64,000 nucleotides of DNA, taken from positions 28,400,001-28,464,000 of the forward strand of contig CM062217.1 of assembly GCA_031216445.1 (NCBI GenBank), written 5' to 3'. This DNA comes from Lateolabrax maculatus. Lineage: Eukaryota > Chordata > Actinopteri > Acropomatiformes > Lateolabracidae. A program made the translations under genes and the position numbers. The notes below the pieces were generated by a model. It was given only the letters and a program-made list of their open reading frames with translations. It did not search any database and had not been told where the DNA came from. Positions 59,721-64,000 of the stretch are shown here, piece after piece (positions within the stretch are counted from its first letter, which is position 1; each line of letters begins with the position of its first letter).

Positions 59721-62158
59721 TGGAAAACATAATATAAACATAACTACAACAATTTCAAGACCATGCAAGTAAGTATGCAACTCCTTCACCGTAATCACAC
59801 CCATGTTATCTTAATTATGTCTTTTCTTATGTCAAGTCCATGTACCGCAAACCATTTCCACTAATCTCACTTGTGTTTGTTTTTATTGGGAGTTCAGTGG
59901 TGAACTCCAAATCTATCTAGAAACCTTCTTGACAAACTAAAAATGACATATACAGCCACACTTTTAAATCTCTACTTTCACCAATTCCATGTTCCTGCCG
60001 CTCTACTTGAATGGACATATAACATTTCGTCCTGAAAAAATATTGGATCAACTTTGCAACTTTCAAAAAGTAAGCCATCATACGTTTACAACATGCATGC
60101 CTCTACACTTTTCATACATGCATTATCCTATATTATCTTCACTTCCTCCCTTTTTGTGAAACTGTCCTAATTGTTTTTTTTCTATGGTGTTTTAGACGTA
60201 CCCAGATCATTATTCTAATTATTGATGTGCTGAAGAAATACAACATCAGGACTGTGGACAAACCTAATGTACACATAATTACATTGTTACTGTCAATATG
60301 GACCTGTATGCCTAGTCAAACTACCACATGCATGCCCATACACACTCTGTACTAACCCTTTCATACATATCTTGTATTATCTTTACCTTTTCCCCTGTTG
60401 TGCAACTGTTTTCAATCACTAATTTTACATGCTTTTTCTGTTGTGTTCCATATTTGGCACTCGAGGCGTGGTTTGACTGTGTTATTGATGCCACCTACAG
60501 CACCACAGAATGTCTGGACTGATGTCTGTACTAGTACAAAAAATTGTCTGCAGAGGGCGCTCTAAGCTCAGCCAATCTAACATGCATAGCTCTCGTGGTA
60601 TTACAGCCCAGGTAACGGTCAAAAACGACACATGAAAACGGCAAACAATGATTTGAAAAGGGTTGTTGACACGGCTTATGTCTTAACATTTACCTTGTTT
60701 AATTGGTAGCCGTTGTCGAAAGAAAATGCCAAACTTCTGCACTGCACATGGCGGCTCCGATGATCATAAGTCGTTCCGTACGTGCAAATGAAGGGTTCGT
60801 TCGTTGTACCATTAGCTGCTATTCACGTGTCACTCCTTAGCTATTCGCTGTGCAATGCATATGGAAGTTCCCAGTGATAACACCGTCCCAACCCACGGTG
60901 GTAGGATGGTGTCTTTGTTGAAATGTTACGACCACCCTCAGTTCCCATCCCAAGGTCTCTTGCTGCTAACCTCCATTAGCTGTGGTTAGCATTGGTAGTG
61001 CGGTGAACACTGCTGACTGCCACCTCTCCGTCTACCTGTGACTGCTTGTGACCTTGTGCTTTCCCAAAAGTGTGCTTCCTTAATTAAATAAAAACCCAAT
61101 ATGTGTAAGCGGTCCAAAATACTCTCGCTGGATACTCTCACTGACATCCCTAATTCTAAGCTAATGAATATGCTACAATTTTTAATTTCAGATGGTTACA
61201 CAGTAATGACAACACACTGCTCTTCCATCACAATGAAAGACTGAAAGCAACTAAGAGAAACCATTAGGGACATTATTTAAAATGACCATGTAGTTTCCCT
61301 CTCACATACAGACAAGAAACCAAACTCGTTCACAAAGTACACTGACAACCTCTTACACATACAAGTGAAATGCTTTTATATACCCAACTGGAACATTCTC
61401 ACACAAGCAACTGAATACTACTAGTATACTACTAGTAAAATGTGCTCATATACACGTGAAAATGTTCCTCTCAGATATTTAAGCACTCATTCACATGCTC
61501 TACTGAACATGCTCTCACACGCAAGTGAAGCACTGTCACATACATAGCTGAAACTCTCATAAAAACTACTATCATCTTTTACATAGTATACTCAAAAACT
61601 TTCACACATACCTGTAAAATGTGGGTTTAAAGGGGTTTTCAGTAGAATGTGTGAATATGTTGGGTTTCATATGTGTATTTAACAGAGAACCACGTCTCTA
61701 TATGCATGTCATTCTTAATTATGTCCCTAACAACTCCTCATAAGCAATGGCTGGACTGTCAATGTCTGTTTGATGCCCATTCTGCATCAATATATATGTA
61801 ACTTCATACTGTGTATTTCTGTTATGCAGACTTAAATGGCTCGCAGTTTGGCAATGACAAATCCGATGTTCTGGTCAACAGATATCCATCTCTGTAACAG
61901 CAGTTACAGAGAACAGTCAGAAAATGACCTTGAAAAAAGTTTTTGGCCTCCAGCCTTACCATGTGGTTTTTTTTGTTGTTTGTATTGCCATCATGTCAAA
62001 CCTGTAAATGTAGTTGTTCAGCACTGCCACTACAACACTTCGCTCTTCTTTAGGCCTCAATAATACTACACATTGACACTGCAGCTACAAAAATGCAATA
62101 TTTGCAAAACTACATGTAATATTCACAATCTGTTAGTCAAGTAATGAATGACTAACAA
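59721..62158. other. Non-coding repeat-rich stretch
   Basis: A diverged direct duplication of about 235 bp is visible (CATGCATGCC at 60092 and 60327, followed by TTCATACAT and TATTATCTT). Positions 61290-61640 hold degenerate short repeats with CACACAAGTGAA-type motifs. No gene recognised. Confidence 0.5.
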
Positions 62159-62900
62159 CAGGAAGTAAGCCTCATGTGACATTCTTCATCCGATTTACAT
62201 CAAATTCGTACGGTGTGCTCTACGCATGATACCTGGCATCGGGGTCTGGTCACAAGGCCGCAAACCGCCCCGACGTGCACATGGGTGCGAGGGCTGGATC
62301 ATCACTGCTTGCAGCCCTATTCAAATGCAGGAATTATTATTATTTATCTTTTTATTGTTTCCTCACGTTTTTGGGGGCCTGGACGTGCGTGAAAAGTTGT
62401 GAAACTTTCCACACGCAAAGTATGGTGAAAACTTTTATATTTAAATGGTCTTGGACATGGGCGTGGCAAAATTGCTCAATAGCGCACAGCGTTTCAAACT
62501 TAAACCCCCCATATTTTGGTTTGACCCACATGCCCCAAATTAAGCAGGTACATGTATCATGCCCAGACTTTAAAAAAAGCCTTTTGAAGCAATACCCAAT
62601 GACCAACAGGAAGTCAGGCATTTTTAATTCGTTTCAAAACTTCACATTCTTGATCAGAGTCCCAGCCTGAACACGTGTAAACACCAATTAAGTGTCATAG
62701 TCACTGCGTCACCTTCTGGCAACAGGAAGTAAGCTTTATATCAAAATCTTCAACCGATTTATATCAAATTCTCACAGCGTGCTCTACGCATGATGTACAG
62801 TATGGGCATCCAGTCACTAACCTCGGCCATGGCATACCCCGACGTGCACACGGGGGTGGGGGCTTTAATTTAAACAGTGCTCGCAGCTTTAATTATTATT
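62159..62900. repeat. Two copies of an interspersed repeat (GACGTGCACA family)
   Basis: AACAGGAAGTAAGC, TCTACGCATGAT and CCCCGACGTGCACA occur in order from 62159 to about 62340 and again from 62719 to about 62900. The interval between has ATTGCTCAATAGCGC, a phrase I recall from a common teleost repeat. Confidence 0.6.
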
Positions 62901-64000
62901 TTCATAATAATGTGACCATAATAGACATCAACTGTCATAAAACACCTTATTAAATTAAATAAGCAAACTTGCTCTGAATGATGTTATTCAACAGATCTGA
63001 GTGTTTTCATAATAATTTGACCATAATCAACTGTCATAAAACACCTTATTAAATTAAATGAGCAAACTTGCTCTGAATGATGTTATTCAACAGAACTGAG
63101 TGTTTTCATAATAATGTGACCATAATAAACATCAACAACACCTTATTTCAACAAAAGAAGTTGATAAATAAGCAAACTTGCTCTGAATGATGTTATTCAA
63201 CAGAAAGGAGTGTTTTCATAATAATGTGACCATAATAACATCAACAGTCATAAAACACCTTATTTCAACAAAAGAAGTTGACAAATAAGCAAACTTGCTC
63301 TGAATGATGTTGTTCAACAGAGCTGAGTGTTTCCATGCTTCTGTTATGAAAATAAACATCAACAGTCAAAAAACACCTTATTTCATCAAAAGAAGTTGAT
63401 AAATAAGCAAACTTGCTCTGAATGATGTTATTCAACAGAAAGGAGTGTTTCCATGCTATTGTTATGAAAATAAACATGAACAGTCAAAAAACACCTTATT
63501 TCATCAAAAGAAGTTGATAAATAAGCAAACTTGCTCTGAATGATGTTATTCAACAGAAAGGAGTGTTTCCATGCTTCTGTTATGAAAATAAACATCAACA
63601 GTCAAAAAACACCTTATTTCATCAAAAGAAGTTGATAAATAAGCAAACTTGCTCTCAATGATGTTATTCAACAGAAAGGAGTGTTTTCATAATAATGTGA
63701 CCATAATAAACATCAACAGTCATAAAACACCTTATTTCATCAAAAGAAGTTGATAAATAAGCAAACTTGCTCTGAATGATGTTATTCAACAGAAAGGAGT
63801 GTTTTCATAATAATGTGACCATAATAAACATCAACAGTCATAAAACACCTTATTTCATCAAAAGAAGTTGATAAATAAGCAAACTTGCTCTCAATGATGT
63901 TATTCAACAGAAAGGAGTGTTGTCATAATAATGTGACCATAATAAACATCAACAGTCATAAAACACCTTATTTCATCAAAAGAAGTTGATAAATAAGCAA
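62901..64000 (-). repeat. 118-bp minisatellite, inverted block
   Basis: Reverse complement of the 57213 block. TTGATAAATAAGC or its variant recurs at 63161, 63278, 63396, 63514, 63632, 63750, 63868 and 63986 (117-118 bp steps). The first monomers are shortened. The block continues past the window end. Confidence 0.95.

Noticed and set aside
60727..60795. Short frame MPNFCTAHGG... with a THAP-like start
   Set aside because: It stops after about 20 codons and lacks the rest of a C2CH THAP domain; the resemblance is too short to support.
62275..62670. 131-codon plus-strand frame
   Set aside because: It lies across interspersed repeat sequence (GACGTGCACA family) and shows no recognisable domain.
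57213..64000. CRISPR-like array
   Set aside because: The 118-bp monomers are directly adjacent with no unique spacers, in eukaryotic DNA.

Overview
The window looks like teleost fish DNA. It has intron-containing genes with GT/AG splice sites, AATAAA signals, endogenous retroviruses (ERVs), a LINE fragment, a CACTG-ended DNA transposon, a trace-amine-receptor-like pseudogene, and several repeats I recognise as common in fish. I see no prokaryotic features.

Positions 1-49454 are one tandem array of nearly identical units, in the order partial copy 0, then copies 1 to 5. A long unit (about 11.2-11.3 kb) reads: LTR, LINE fragment, degenerate gag/nucleocapsid remnant, upstream half of a retroviral reverse transcriptase (RT), a complete ~7.3-7.4 kb CACTG transposon, downstream half of the RT, end of RNase H, a (TA)n microsatellite, a deleted integrase, and the next LTR. 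The transposon sits inside the RT reading frame, flanked by the 4-bp duplication AGTA. Short units (about 6 kb) lack the LTR, LINE, upstream RT half and the transposon's left end and promoter. Copies 1 and 3 are entered through the same short junction; copies 2, 4 and 5 have complete left ends.

Inside the transposon is a gene with two short 5' exons, one large exon and three smaller 3' exons. The large exon encodes four C2H2 zinc fingers, then the start of a transposase-like region, then a second domain resembling the fish proteins often named SAMD3-like. The order is conserved in every copy, and so are the lesions: two in-frame stops, at least two frameshifts in the large exon, and a splice-phase mismatch. 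The gene was therefore already broken before the array was amplified. In copy 4 one frameshift has been cancelled by a second indel, giving a 305-codon open frame.

The array ends abruptly at 49454/49455. From 49.5 to 53.2 kb lies a second, different ERV. A gag-like N terminus is joined in frame to the end of RNase H and the integrase zinc-binding domain. A perfect 18-bp hairpin breaks pol there. A nearly complete DD35E integrase and the truncated start of env follow.

The rest (53.2-64 kb) is repeat-rich and non-coding, except for one intronless trace-amine-associated-receptor (TAAR) pseudogene at 54.97-55.97 kb with several frameshifts. A 118-bp minisatellite occurs in opposite orientations at 57.2-58.1 kb and 62.9-64 kb. 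Between the two lie degenerate relatives of it, a possible solo LTR and other interspersed repeats.
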